Below are positions 17,181 through 26,023 of a DNA stretch of 64,000 nt, piece by piece. Origin of the DNA: an uncultured Sulfitobacter sp. (GTDB lineage: Bacteria > Pseudomonadota > Alphaproteobacteria > Rhodobacterales > Rhodobacteraceae); NCBI RefSeq assembly GCF_947499945.1, contig NZ_CANMQD010000005.1:58174-122173 (forward strand), written 5' to 3'. The translations under genes were made by a program, and so were the position numbers. Position 1 is the first letter of the stretch, and the number at the start of each line of letters is the position of its first letter. A model generated the notes under the pieces. The model was not told the origin of the DNA. It did not search any database and saw only the letters and a list, made by a program, of their open reading frames with translations.

Positions 17181-17621
17181 ATGCAACTTGATAAATTCAC
17201 CGACTACGCTCTACGCGTTCTGATGACACTGGCCGTGCGCACGCCCGACCGTGTGCCAACCTCCGAGATCGCAGCGATCTTTGCGCTGTCAGAAAACCAC
17301 CTGTCCAAAGTTGCGACCCAGCTTGTCGCCCACGGCTTTGCCCAGTCTGTGCGCGGGCGCAATGGCGGCCTTGTGCTTGCCCGCCCCGCTGCGGAAATCC
17401 GCGTTGGCGACGTGGTGCGCGCGATGAAGCGTGACGATGCCGTGGTGGAATGCTTTGGCACAAACAAGTCGTGCCTGATCCTGCCTGCCTGCGGATTGCG
17501 CTCCCCCCTCGCCTTGGCGCAGGAGGCGTTCTTCTCGACGCTTGACGGCTATACACTGGCCGATGTCACGCAACAGCGCAGCGCACTTGTCAAACTCCTT
17601 GAGGAAACCGCCAAGCCCTAG
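17181..17621 (+). CDS. nsrR: Rrf2-family NO-sensing repressor (NsrR-like)
   Basis: The 146-residue protein has the Rrf2 winged-helix pattern (DYALRVLMTLAV, LSENHLSKVATQLVAHGF, RGRNGGLVLA) and three cysteines, Cys91, Cys98 and Cys104, with NsrR-like spacing for a nitrosylation-sensitive Fe-S cluster. Lying between a globin operon and nirV-nirK, it is most probably the local NO sensor that represses NO-detoxifying genes. Its 3' end overlaps the convergent nirV gene by four bases. Confidence 0.82.
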   Translation: MQLDKFTDYALRVLMTLAVRTPDRVPTSEIAAIFALSENHLSKVATQLVAHGFAQSVRGRNGGLVLARPAAEIRVGDVVRAMKRDDAVVECFGTNKSCLILPACGLRSPLALAQEAFFSTLDGYTLADVTQQRSALVKLLEETAKP

Positions 17622-18355
17622 CTTTGGCCCGCAACCAGCCGTATCCCGAGATGGGCAGGCGGGGTGCCAACGGCACATCCACCTCGTGCAGGATCGCGTA
17701 CCAGATAGGACATCACCGCCTCATGCTCCCCTCCCATGACATAGGCAGGACAACGGGCAGGATCGGTCCTGCTCCCCTGCCCGTCCGATCCAGCATAGCA
17801 GTCTCGCGTCCACTCCCAGACATTCCCGTCCAGATCCTCGATCCCCGTTGACGTCACACTAAACGATCCACTGGGGCGCAGGGCGCGGCCTGTCCTGCTC
17901 GCCTCTGTCAGATAGGTCGAGGCCCAAGTCAGGGATGGATCGGTAAAGATCGGGTCAGGTGTTTTAGGCATGACTTCGGCCGCGAGTTCGGTCCACTCAG
18001 CCGCTGTGGGCAGACGCCAGATCGTGTCGCCTGTGGCATTCATCCAGCGCAGGTATTCCATCGCATCAGGATAACTGAGGCCCGTTGCAGGATAATCCCC
18101 CAACGCAGAGCGGTTGGAAATGGACAGGGTGCAATACCCCGCCTCATAGCATATTTTCCACTGTGCCACAGTCACCTCACGTTTTTGCACGCGCAGGGTT
18201 TCACCGTTTTGCATCGCGACAATCGCGGTATTCATATCAGCCAAGGCAACAGTTTTGGGGCCGCGCAACATCTGCACAGCCCCGAACATTACTGCGACCA
18301 AAGCACTACCACCAAGCAGGATAGAAAGACTTTTTGGTTTTAGTGCTCTGGTCAT
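17618..18355 (-). CDS. nirV: NirV, formylglycine-generating-enzyme-like protein
   Basis: A 245-residue protein with an N-terminal membrane anchor or signal (LSILLGGSALVAVMFGAVQML) and a FGE/SUMF1-type domain: KREVTVAQWKICYEAGYC, YPATGLSYPDAMEYLRWMN, WRLPTAAEWTELA and LDGNVWEWTRDC. It follows nirK by 20 bases on the same strand, the conserved nirK-nirV arrangement of denitrifying alphaproteobacteria. A periplasmic role in NirK maturation or function has been proposed but NirV is not essential where tested. It is probably transcribed from the nirK promoter. Confidence 0.88.
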   Translation of the reverse strand: MTRALKPKSLSILLGGSALVAVMFGAVQMLRGPKTVALADMNTAIVAMQNGETLRVQKREVTVAQWKICYEAGYCTLSISNRSALGDYPATGLSYPDAMEYLRWMNATGDTIWRLPTAAEWTELAAEVMPKTPDPIFTDPSLTWASTYLTEASRTGRALRPSGSFSVTSTGIEDLDGNVWEWTRDCYAGSDGQGSRTDPARCPAYVMGGEHEAVMSYLVRDPARGGCAVGTPPAHLGIRLVAGQS

Positions 18356-18375
18356 TATCTTAGTCTCCTAAAGGA

Positions 18376-19596
18376 TCAAGCTTCGAACTCATGCGGCGCG
18401 GTAACCTGCTCCATCAATGCATTGTCCCATTCGCCTTCAACGAGGAAGTGCGCGGTTGCACCCAACAGGGCCGCCTCGATCAAATTGTGGTTGACGTAGG
18501 CATAGACACCCGGCTGCTCGAAAGTATACATCGCCGCCATTGCAGTGCCGCCCCGCACGAACCATGTCTCAAGGCCAGTCATGGGTGGCTCACTAAAGGA
18601 AGTCTCCCAGACATAATTGCCATGCCCCCCGATGAGGTGTGGGCGGCTGTCACGGTTGGCCTGATTGTGGATCATCAGAACAGTTTCACCCACGTTGAAC
18701 TTCATCGCGTTCTCGCCAGTGATGGCACCCACGGCACCATTGAACACACAGTGGGTCGGGGTCAGGGTCCGCATCGCATCGATGCTGTCGGAGTAGTCCT
18801 CCCCCGCAGTCTCGTACTGGATATATTCGCCATCCTCGTCCATCGGCAGGTAGTAATCCTGCTCGCCGATATAGGCGATCTTGTCATAGGTCAGCTGGTT
18901 GCCATCCTTGTCCTTGAGACCATCGCGCGGCAGAACCATCACCGCGCCGTTCATGCCGTGGGTCACGTGATAGGGGATCATCGCGCCACCAGGGGCACAG
19001 TGATAAGTAAAGCAGCCCGGCTTGGTCGCTTTCCAGCGCAGCACAACTTCCTCACCCGGAAAGACGTGGGTCAGGCCACCACCACCGAGCGCGCCAGTTG
19101 AGGCGTGAAAGTCGATGTTATGCTCCATCATGCTGTCCGCTGGGTTGCGCAAAGTCAGCTCAACCATATCCCCCTCGTGACAAATAATCAGCGGACCGGG
19201 GACAGACCCATTGTAGGTCAGCGCCCAAACGGAGGCACCAGTATCTTCATCCACCACCATCAAACGCTCGGTGGTTTCCATGGTGATCTCGATGATCTTT
19301 GGTCCACCAGTGGCGATTTGCTCATGCACGGGGGCATAGGGTGGTGCGACCAGCTCTTGCTTGACGCGGGTATAACCGCTGAGGTCGGCCGCTTTTGCGG
19401 TGCTGTCTGCACTCTGCTTGGCTGCCGCTTTATAGAGATTCTTGGAAGTCGCGTTCGCGATATCGAGCCGTGGGGCATGCGCCTTGGCCACAGCAGCCCC
19501 TGCACCAGTAAGCGCCGCAGCACCCGCAAGCATGGAGCCGCGCAGGACATTGCGGCGGTTGGTTTTAATAAGGCCAGGGTTGATGAATTTTGTCAT
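18376..19596 (-). CDS. nirK: Copper-containing nitrite reductase NirK
   Basis: The 406-residue precursor has a Tat signal ([18 protein letters not shown]) and two cupredoxin domains. Copper ligands are visible: HNIDFHA for the type 2 site, and [17 protein letters not shown] with the Cys, His and Met of the type 1 site. It reduces nitrite to NO in the periplasm. The FNR/NnrR-type box lies about 75 bases upstream of the ATG. Length and residues look intact. The downstream nirV and the nor operon on the other side of the regulator gene complete the NO2- to N2O route. Confidence 0.95.
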   Translation of the reverse strand: MTKFINPGLIKTNRRNVLRGSMLAGAAALTGAGAAVAKAHAPRLDIANATSKNLYKAAAKQSADSTAKAADLSGYTRVKQELVAPPYAPVHEQIATGGPKIIEITMETTERLMVVDEDTGASVWALTYNGSVPGPLIICHEGDMVELTLRNPADSMMEHNIDFHASTGALGGGGLTHVFPGEEVVLRWKATKPGCFTYHCAPGGAMIPYHVTHGMNGAVMVLPRDGLKDKDGNQLTYDKIAYIGEQDYYLPMDEDGEYIQYETAGEDYSDSIDAMRTLTPTHCVFNGAVGAITGENAMKFNVGETVLMIHNQANRDSRPHLIGGHGNYVWETSFSEPPMTGLETWFVRGGTAMAAMYTFEQPGVYAYVNHNLIEAALLGATAHFLVEGEWDNALMEQVTAPHEFEA

Positions 19597-19664
19597 GGCG
19601 TAGTTTCCTTCTGAGAGGTTTATTTGGTGTTGAAGGCAGAATACGCCTCGTGCGGACCCGAACG

Positions 19665-19678
19665 TTGTTCTAGAGCAA
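19665..19678. promoter_or_regulatory. FNR/NnrR-type box upstream of nirK (TTGTTCTAGAGCAA)
   Basis: TTG-N8-CAA site with a CTAG centre. It is centred 75 bases before the nirK ATG (predicted start point about 19630) and 97 bases before the divergent regulator gene. NnrR/Dnr-type regulators use this box for nitrite reductase genes. Confidence 0.7.
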
Positions 19679-19768
19679 CCTTTGGCGCGATGCGTCGGCG
19701 CTGCACAAACACTAGCCAGCGACAGATATTGGCCCTAAGCTTTTGTACGGGGATACGAGGAACGAGCG

Positions 19769-20458
19769 GTGCATAGATTAGACGAGAGCCTTCTGGCCCC
19801 CCTGCCCCCGTTCTCATTTTTGGAACGGCCCCAGATCAGGGCAATACTCGATCGCGCCACCAGCCGCCGCTTTGATGAAGGGGTATCTGTGTTTGAAGAG
19901 GGCGCTGCGGCGAACAGTTTCTATCTCCTGCTCGACGGCACCATCCGCGTAGTCAAGATCACCCCCGACGGAGAGCAGGTCACGTCGCTACATATTCCAG
20001 CAGGGCAGTTGTTCGGCATTGCCCCTTCGCTGGGGCGCGACACCTATCCTGCTACAGCCATCGCCGCCTCGGAGCTGTTGACGCTGTGCTGGCCAACGTC
20101 ACTGTGGCACTCCTTTGTCACAGACTACCCCGGATTTGCCACCGAGACTTACAAGACCGTTGGCAACCGCGTGGCCGAAATGAACAACCGCATCGTCGAG
20201 ATGTCGACACAACACGTGGAGCAACGCATCGCGCGTGCGCTTCTGCGGCTGGTCAAACAGTCAGGCAAAAAGACGGAGATCGGAATCGAAATTGATTTCC
20301 CGATCACGCGTCAGGATGTCTCGGAGATGACTGGCACCACACTCCATACGGTGAGCCGTCTTTTAAGCGCTTGGGAAAAGGACGGGTTAGTAAATTCCAA
20401 ACGCAAGAAGATCATCGTCTGCGATCCGCACCGCTTGGTCGTACTTGGCGGCGCTTGA
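19769..20458 (+). CDS. nnrR: Crp/Fnr-family regulator, NnrR/Dnr-like
   Basis: The 229-residue protein starts with GTG, preceded by GAGGAA. It has a cyclic-nucleotide-type sensor fold (DEGVSVFEEGAAANSFYLLLDGTIRVVK) and a C-terminal winged helix (ITRQDVSEMTGTTLHTVSRLLSAWE). The N-terminal cysteine cluster of oxygen-sensing FNR is missing, so it belongs with the NNR/NnrR/Dnr group that senses NO, probably through haem. Placed between nirK and norC, it is the likely activator acting at their TTG-N8-CAA boxes. The subgroup name is an inference from context. Confidence 0.82.
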   Translation: MHRLDESLLAPLPPFSFLERPQIRAILDRATSRRFDEGVSVFEEGAAANSFYLLLDGTIRVVKITPDGEQVTSLHIPAGQLFGIAPSLGRDTYPATAIAASELLTLCWPTSLWHSFVTDYPGFATETYKTVGNRVAEMNNRIVEMSTQHVEQRIARALLRLVKQSGKKTEIGIEIDFPITRQDVSEMTGTTLHTVSRLLSAWEKDGLVNSKRKKIIVCDPHRLVVLGGA

Positions 20459-20460
20459 CG

Positions 20461-20670
20461 CTAGATACCCACCGCCGCATGTAACTCGGCACGGAACACC
20501 CATTCATCCAGATCATATTCTCGACAGGCATCAATCACCGTGTGAAACGATGCCACCATACAACCCACACAGAGCATCTTGTGACGCAAAAAAACTGAGA
20601 CCGTCTCGGGCCAGAGTGACATCAACGTATCAAGTGGCATTTCGGGGTCGTCCATGAGCGGCGGTTTCAT
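20461..20670 (-). CDS. DUF1858-domain protein (two-Cys redox motif)
   Basis: A 69-residue protein with the DUF1858 pattern PLDTLMSLWPETVSVFLRHK followed by MLCVGCMVASFHTVIDACREY. The CxxC is the putative redox disulfide of proteins associated with hybrid-cluster proteins. ATG 20670 has AAAGGA nine bases upstream; earlier in-frame starts would add a basic segment overlapping the shared promoter. It is divergent from norC and shares its FNR/NnrR box, so it is probably induced under denitrifying conditions. Confidence 0.78.
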   Translation of the reverse strand: MKPPLMDDPEMPLDTLMSLWPETVSVFLRHKMLCVGCMVASFHTVIDACREYDLDEWVFRAELHAAVGI

Positions 20671-20724
20671 AACACCCATTCCTTTCAGCTTCCTCTCTTC
20701 TAACCGCCCCAATCTCTCCAAACG

Positions 20725-20738
20725 TTGCGCCAGCACAA
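20725..20738. promoter_or_regulatory. FNR/NnrR-type box between DUF1858 gene and norC (TTGCGCCAGCACAA)
   Basis: TTG-N8-CAA, centred 61 bases before the DUF1858 start and 68 bases before norC. A -41.5 position would give leaders of about 20 and 27 bases on the two sides. Confidence 0.65.
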
Positions 20739-20799
20739 ACTTCGTCTGGAAGGGCGCTGCTATCCCTCGCTTCAATGTAGCTATTTGGAGGGCTAAGGG

Positions 20800-21252
20800 A
20801 TGGCCGAAATCCTCACGAAATCACGGGCACGAAATATTTTCTATGCGGGGTCACTCTTCTTTGTGGTGATCTTTATCGTGCTCACGGCACAATCGCATCG
20901 ATACGTTGTGAACGTATCAACCGCTGGCATGCCGCTGAGCGAGGAAGTCATCCTCGGCAAACATGTCTGGGAGCGCAACTCCTGCATCAACTGTCACACG
21001 CTGCACGGCGAAGGGGCGTATTTCGCGCCCGAAGTCGGCAATGTCATGACCCGCTGGGGTGTGATGGATGATCCAGAGGCCGCGTTCGAGATATTGCAAG
21101 GCTGGATGAACGCCCAGCCCAGCGGCATCGAAGGCCGCCGCCAGATGCCCAACTTTAACCTCACCGACGAAGAAATCCGCGGTCTGGCGGAATTTTTGCG
21201 GTGGGCAGATCAAACCGACACGCAGGGCTGGCCGCCTAATGAAGCGGGTTGA
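20800..21252 (+). CDS. norC: Nitric oxide reductase cytochrome c subunit NorC
   Basis: The 150-residue protein has one N-terminal membrane helix (IFYAGSLFFVVIFIVLTA) and a periplasmic cytochrome c domain with haem motif CINCH at residues 62-66 and axial Met in GRRQMPNF. It accepts electrons from cytochrome c or azurin-type donors and passes them to NorB. A GGAGGGCTAAGGG ribosome site precedes the start. It leads the norCBQD operon; norB begins 67 bases on. Confidence 0.95.
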   Translation: MAEILTKSRARNIFYAGSLFFVVIFIVLTAQSHRYVVNVSTAGMPLSEEVILGKHVWERNSCINCHTLHGEGAYFAPEVGNVMTRWGVMDDPEAAFEILQGWMNAQPSGIEGRRQMPNFNLTDEEIRGLAEFLRWADQTDTQGWPPNEAG

Positions 21253-21319
21253 GGGGACAAGCGCGATCCGAAAGGCGAAAGCCAGTTTTCGGAACAAATT
21301 GCGCGAGAAAGGATAAAAA

Positions 21320-22669
21320 ATGAAGTATGAAACACAAAAAGTCGCCTACGCCTATTTCGTATGCGCCATGGCCCTTTTCGCCATTCAGGTGATCGGCGGC
21401 CTTGTTGCGGGGTGGATTTACGTCTCCCCCAACTTCCTGTCAGAGCTGTTGCCGTTCAATATCATCCGCATGATCCACACCAATGCGCTGATCGTCTGGC
21501 TGCTCTTGGGCTTCTTCGGTGCCGCTTATTTTCTGGTGCCCGAGGAATCGGAACGTGAGATTTACTCGGTCAAGCTCGCCTATCTCCAGCTTGCGATTCT
21601 TATGGTCGGCACACTGGGCGCTGTCGGTTCTTACCTTGTCGGCATCCACGGGGGCCGCGAGTTTCTGGAACAACCGCTCTGGGTCAAGTTCGGCATTCTT
21701 GTCGCCGCGCTGATCTTCCTCTTCAACATCTCTATGACAGTACTCGCGGGTAAGAAAACCGCGATCACCAACGTCCTCCTGATGGGTCTGTGGCTGCTGT
21801 CACTGCTCTGGATCTTTGCCTTCATCAATCCCGACAACCTGTCGCTTGATAAAATGTACTGGTGGTTTGTTGTACACCTCTGGGTCGAGGCCACATGGGA
21901 ACTCGTGATGGCCGCAATCCTTGCCTTCTTGCTGCTCAAGCTGACAGGCGTGGACCGCGAGGTCGTGGAAAAATGGCTCTATGTCATCGTGGCCACTGCG
22001 CTCTTCTCGGGCATCCTTGGCACAGGTCACCACTTCTACTGGATCGGCTTGCCCGGTTACTGGCAGTGGGTCGGGTCGATCTTCTCGACTTTTGAGGTCA
22101 TTCCATTCTTCCTGATGATGTCCTTTGCCTTCGTCATGGTCTGGAAAGGTCGTCGCAACCATCCAAACAAAGCAGCTCTCCTATGGTCACTGGGGTCTAG
22201 TACAGTCGCCTTCTTTGGCGCAGGTGTCTGGGGGTTCTTGCACACGCTGCACGGCGTCAACTTCTACAGCCACGGAACACAGATTACCGCGGCACATGGG
22301 CACCTCTCGTTCTATGGCGCTTATGTGGCTCTAAACCTCGCGATCTTCACCTATGCGATGCCGATCCTGCGCCAGCGACAGCCCTATAACCAAGTGCTGA
22401 ATATGGCGAGTTTCTGGCTGATGACCGGCGGTATGGCATTCATGACCTTCGTGCTGACCTTTGCCGGGACCATCCAGACCCATATGCAGCGGGTCGTCGG
22501 TGATTATTACATGGAAGTGCAGGACAGCTTGTCGATCTTCTACATCATGCGCTTTGGTGCGGGGATTGCCGTAGTAATCGGTGCGCTGCTGTTCATCTAC
22601 TCCCAGTTGGTGATCCGCAACAAAGAGATCATCGAGCCAGGTCCGGCACAACCGATTGCGGGGGAATAA
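21320..22669 (+). CDS. norB: Nitric oxide reductase catalytic subunit NorB
   Basis: The 449-residue protein has about 12 helices of the haem-copper oxidase superfamily. Ligand and site residues are readable: IHTNALIVWLLLGFFGA for haem b, GTGHHFYWIGLPGYWQWVG for haem b3/FeB, the glutamates in FSTFEVIPFFLM, and the C-terminal HAHLSFYGAYV-type helix (AAHGHLSFYGAYVALN). It reduces two NO to N2O at the inner membrane. Length equals that of other cNOR NorB proteins. An AGAAAGGA site precedes the ATG. Confidence 0.96.
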   Translation: MKYETQKVAYAYFVCAMALFAIQVIGGLVAGWIYVSPNFLSELLPFNIIRMIHTNALIVWLLLGFFGAAYFLVPEESEREIYSVKLAYLQLAILMVGTLGAVGSYLVGIHGGREFLEQPLWVKFGILVAALIFLFNISMTVLAGKKTAITNVLLMGLWLLSLLWIFAFINPDNLSLDKMYWWFVVHLWVEATWELVMAAILAFLLLKLTGVDREVVEKWLYVIVATALFSGILGTGHHFYWIGLPGYWQWVGSIFSTFEVIPFFLMMSFAFVMVWKGRRNHPNKAALLWSLGSSTVAFFGAGVWGFLHTLHGVNFYSHGTQITAAHGHLSFYGAYVALNLAIFTYAMPILRQRQPYNQVLNMASFWLMTGGMAFMTFVLTFAGTIQTHMQRVVGDYYMEVQDSLSIFYIMRFGAGIAVVIGALLFIYSQLVIRNKEIIEPGPAQPIAGE

Positions 22670-22671
22670 TC

Positions 22672-23469
22672 ATGAACGCCATGACACATCCCGCAACCGT
22701 GCCAAACTATCACCAGACCGGACAGGAATGTACCCTGTTCGAAATGGCCCAAGCCAACCGTTTGCCCCTTCTTCTGAAGGGGCCGACGGGCTGCGGTAAA
22801 ACCCGCTTTATCGAACACATGGCCGCCAAGACTGGTCGCAAGCTCTATACCGTGGCCTGCCACGATGACCTCTCCGCCGCTGACCTCATCGGGCGGTATC
22901 TGCTCAAAGGGGGAGAGACCGAATGGGTCGACGGGCCTCTCACTCGCGCAGTCCGCGAGGGGGCGATCTGCTATCTCGACGAGGTGGTTGAAGCCCGCAA
23001 GGACGTGACCGTGGTACTGCACCCGCTCACCGACAACCGCCGCACACTAATGATTGATCGCACGGGAGAGGAGTTGCATGCGCCCGAAGGGTTTATGTTG
23101 GTGGCCTCCTATAATCCCGGCTACCAAAACGTGCTGAAACGATTGAAACCCTCCACGCGGCAACGGTTCCTGTCGCTCAGCTTCGATTTTCCAGAGTCTG
23201 CGATCGAGACAAAAGTTGTGGCCGAGGAAAGCGGAATTAGCCTTGAGCGTGCTGCAGGTCTGGTCCGTTTGGGCGGTGCAATCCGCCGTCTGTCGGGTAT
23301 GGATCTGGAGGAAGGTGTCTCCACCCGTCTGCTCATCTATGCCGCGACACTGATAAGTGCGGGTATGGGGTTTGATACCGCCATTGAGGCCGCTATCATC
23401 GAGCCGCTCAGCGATGATGTGGACATCCAACAAGCGCTGCGCGACCTCGTCGCCGCCACGTTCGGATAA
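22672..23469 (+). CDS. norQ: NorQ, MoxR/CbbQ-type AAA+ ATPase
   Basis: The 265-residue ATPase has Walker A GPTGCGKT at residues 37-44 and Walker B ICYLDEVVEARKDV. NorQ with NorD inserts the non-haem iron into NorB and is needed for active enzyme. It starts two bases after norB and is followed by norD after five bases. All family features are present. Confidence 0.93.
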   Translation: MNAMTHPATVPNYHQTGQECTLFEMAQANRLPLLLKGPTGCGKTRFIEHMAAKTGRKLYTVACHDDLSAADLIGRYLLKGGETEWVDGPLTRAVREGAICYLDEVVEARKDVTVVLHPLTDNRRTLMIDRTGEELHAPEGFMLVASYNPGYQNVLKRLKPSTRQRFLSLSFDFPESAIETKVVAEESGISLERAAGLVRLGGAIRRLSGMDLEEGVSTRLLIYAATLISAGMGFDTAIEAAIIEPLSDDVDIQQALRDLVAATFG

Positions 23470-23474
23470 TTGCG

Positions 23475-25367
23475 ATGGACCTGCACCCCCTTGACCTGAT
23501 GGAGCCGGAGGAGACAGTCGGCAAGCTTTGGCACGATATGGCCGAAGGGATGGGTGCTGATCTCTCCTACCCCGACGCCGCCGTCACATTGGCTGCTGTT
23601 CGCACCAGCCTTGCCGTGCTGTTTCGCGCCTTGGGCGGTGCTGCGGGTGTCGAGTTGTCCGAAGCGCCTGCGCAACTGGTCCAACATCGCCGCACACTGC
23701 GCCGCCGCGTGGCAGTGGAGCGTGACAAACACTATGTCTCCAGCTTTGACGGCAGCGGCCTGCGCCTGCCTCCCCTTATCGACAATTTTTCCGACGCCGC
23801 CTTAAACCGCGCTGCATACTTCTGGCTCACCGCCCTCGCCGCCTGTTCCGATCTGGAGGCAATGCCCCTACCCTTCCTCGACGAGGGCCGCCAAGCGTTT
23901 GATGCAGCGCAGATTGCCATGAACGCGCATGCAGGGGACCGCGCCTATGCACAGTGCGCTGGATTGCGTGGCGCATATGGCAACATGGTTCAGCACGTTA
24001 TTGCAGGGCGCCAACCGCAGACCCTTCCAACCGCAGAAGCCGCAATGGAATGTGCTGTTCGCAATCAACTCAATGGTGTGTGTACCGTGACGCCAACGCC
24101 AAAGTCACGCACCTATACACCATTCCAATCTGTTCCAATCTGGCTGCACTTTAACGCTCCCACCGGAGGCGACGCCGCCGTGGAGGCGACCGAAACCGAT
24201 GCCCCGCCCCCCACCGCCACCATGACAAAACGCAAGCTTGGCATGCGCAAGGATCGCGGCGAGGCCAACCGCAAGGACAGCTTTATCCTGCACCGTTTTG
24301 AATCGATCCTGTCGTGGGTCGAGTCCATGAACCTAAACCGCTCTGTCGATGATGACGACGACGAGAACGCCCAGAAGGCCGCAGATGATCAGGACGAAAT
24401 TACGCTGTCGAAAGTCGACAAACGCGCCGCGACCCGCCTGCGCCTCCACCTCGACCTGTCGCCCGCTGATGCGGACCATGAAGCGTTGGCAGGGGAGTTC
24501 ACCTACCCTGAGTGGAACCACCAAAGCCGCAGTTATATGCCCGACCACTGCCGCGTATTGGAAGCGCCACCACAGGCCACGAGTGAGACGTTTGCGCCCA
24601 ATCCACGCCTAATGCGCGAGGTGCGCCGCCAGTTTGAAGGGCTGCACCCCCGCCGCATTCTGCGCCCGCGCCAGATCGACGGGCCCGAGCTTGACCTCGA
24701 CGCGCTCATCGCCAGCCGTGCGGAGATTCAAGCAACGGGTCAGGGGAGTGATCGCATCTGGCAAGCCAGCCGTCAGGTGGAGCGTGATCTGGCTGTGGCT
24801 TTCCTTATCGATACCTCCCGCTCAACCGAAGCAGCAGTGGGCGAGACATCAGTCATCGACGTAGCCCGCGAAACGCTCGCGGCGCTGGCAGGCGGCATTG
24901 ACGCGGCTGGCGACCGTTTTGGCATTTGGGGGTTTTCCTCACTCAAACGCGATCGCATTTTTGTGACCCGTTGCAAGGATTTTGACACGCCCATGTCAGG
25001 TGAAGTCACCCAGAACATTGGCGCTTTGCGGCCCTGCCATTACACTCGGCTCGGCACCGCGATCCGCCATGTGAGTGCGCATCTGGCCAAGGAAACTGCC
25101 ACACGAAAGTTGCTCATCGTCTTGACCGATGGCAAGCCAAACGATCTCGACCACTATGAGGGCCAACACGGCATCGAAGACAGTCACATGGCCGTGCGCG
25201 AAGCGCGACGCAGCGGTCAAACCCTGCACGGGGTTATCATTGATGAAGACGGTCAAGACTGGTTTGCGCGTATTTTCGGGCGCGGTGGTTTCTCGCTTTT
25301 GCCCAACCCTGCACGGCTCACCCGCGCCCTTCCCGATATTTACCGACAACTCACTCAGGAGACTTAA
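23475..25367 (+). CDS. norD: NorD, von Willebrand factor A-domain activation protein
   Basis: A 630-residue protein with an acidic middle region (about 290-310) and a C-terminal VWA domain: LAVAFLIDTSRST is the MIDAS DxSxS, and KLLIVLTDGKPNDLDHYEG contains the second MIDAS Asp. It works with NorQ as a metal-dependent chaperone for NorB. It is slightly overlapped in spacing by the next small membrane gene, which starts one base after its stop. Confidence 0.93.
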   Translation: MDLHPLDLMEPEETVGKLWHDMAEGMGADLSYPDAAVTLAAVRTSLAVLFRALGGAAGVELSEAPAQLVQHRRTLRRRVAVERDKHYVSSFDGSGLRLPPLIDNFSDAALNRAAYFWLTALAACSDLEAMPLPFLDEGRQAFDAAQIAMNAHAGDRAYAQCAGLRGAYGNMVQHVIAGRQPQTLPTAEAAMECAVRNQLNGVCTVTPTPKSRTYTPFQSVPIWLHFNAPTGGDAAVEATETDAPPPTATMTKRKLGMRKDRGEANRKDSFILHRFESILSWVESMNLNRSVDDDDDENAQKAADDQDEITLSKVDKRAATRLRLHLDLSPADADHEALAGEFTYPEWNHQSRSYMPDHCRVLEAPPQATSETFAPNPRLMREVRRQFEGLHPRRILRPRQIDGPELDLDALIASRAEIQATGQGSDRIWQASRQVERDLAVAFLIDTSRSTEAAVGETSVIDVARETLAALAGGIDAAGDRFGIWGFSSLKRDRIFVTRCKDFDTPMSGEVTQNIGALRPCHYTRLGTAIRHVSAHLAKETATRKLLIVLTDGKPNDLDHYEGQHGIEDSHMAVREARRSGQTLHGVIIDEDGQDWFARIFGRGGFSLLPNPARLTRALPDIYRQLTQET

Positions 25368-25368
25368 G

Positions 25369-25545
25369 ATGAGATACCTCATTGCGCTTTGCGCCATGGC
25401 CCTGCCCCTGCCCGCGCTGGCCGAAGCATACAACCGCCCCATCCCACAGGCCCAATCAGCCACCGCTGAATTCTGGTTTGCCATCGCTTCCATCGCGCTA
25501 ATCGCTGCGCTTGTACTGGTGGCAAAGCTGGTGGCGCGAAAATGA
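25369..25545 (+). CDS. 58-residue exported single-helix protein in the nor operon
   Basis: The frame starts one base after norD with CAGGAGACTTAAG ahead of it. The product has a signal peptide (LIALCAMALPLPALAEA), a short periplasmic part and one C-terminal helix (FWFAIASIALIAALVLVAKL). It overlaps the next gene by four bases. Small membrane proteins of this kind occur at this place in other alphaproteobacterial nor operons (sometimes named nnrT), but I cannot assign the name safely. Confidence 0.6.
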   Translation: MRYLIALCAMALPLPALAEAYNRPIPQAQSATAEFWFAIASIALIAALVLVAKLVARK

Positions 25546-25769
25546 CCCAAAGCGGCTGGTCCCTGCGCAAAATTGCACTGGTGCTCTATCCCTTCGCGAC
25601 GGGGGCAATGGCAACAAACGTGTTTTTCGCCTCTCTCATCGGCAGTTGGGTTGGCCTACCTGTCCTCTCCTCGGTATGGTCAATTGTACTAGGCGCCCTC
25701 ATCGGCGTGCCAGCAACATGGGCCTTTGCCCACCATATCCGCAGCTTGATGGATAAATCAGACCAATGA
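25542..25769 (+). CDS. Small two-helix membrane protein in the nor operon
   Basis: A 75-residue protein with a basic start (MTQSGWSLRKIALVL) and two hydrophobic segments (FFASLIGSWVGL and WSIVLGALIGVPATWAFA). It overlaps both neighbours by four bases, so translation is coupled. It resembles small membrane proteins of roseobacters often mislabelled CTP synthetase; it could take the place of NorF, but the sequence does not prove it. Confidence 0.62.
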   Translation: MTQSGWSLRKIALVLYPFATGAMATNVFFASLIGSWVGLPVLSSVWSIVLGALIGVPATWAFAHHIRSLMDKSDQ

Positions 25770-26023
25770 AAATCGACCTGACCAAAGAGAACCCTACAAT
25801 CGACGCCCATGATCTGGGTGAGGTGCTGGGGCTTCGTGCTGCAGAAGTGATTGAAGAGATGCGCAGCGGGGCCATAACGAGCACTTTTGAGACAGGAGTG
25901 GACGAGGACACCAGAACACATCGTTTGACCTTTTGGCATGGCGATTTGCGGGTACGCTTTACCTGCGACACCACAGGCACCGTGGTCAAAACCTCCCGAA
26001 ACACAGCAAAGCGACGCCCATGA
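25766..26023 (+). CDS. DUF6522-like small soluble protein
   Basis: The 85-residue product (IDAHDLGEVLGLRAAEVIEEMRSGAITSTFETGVDEDTRTHRLTFWHGDLRVRF) matches my recollection of a small denitrification-associated family (DUF6522). No cofactor motif is visible. It overlaps nnrS by four bases (ATGA) and is clearly part of the nor-nnrS transcript. Confidence 0.6.
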   Translation: MKIDLTKENPTIDAHDLGEVLGLRAAEVIEEMRSGAITSTFETGVDEDTRTHRLTFWHGDLRVRFTCDTTGTVVKTSRNTAKRRP

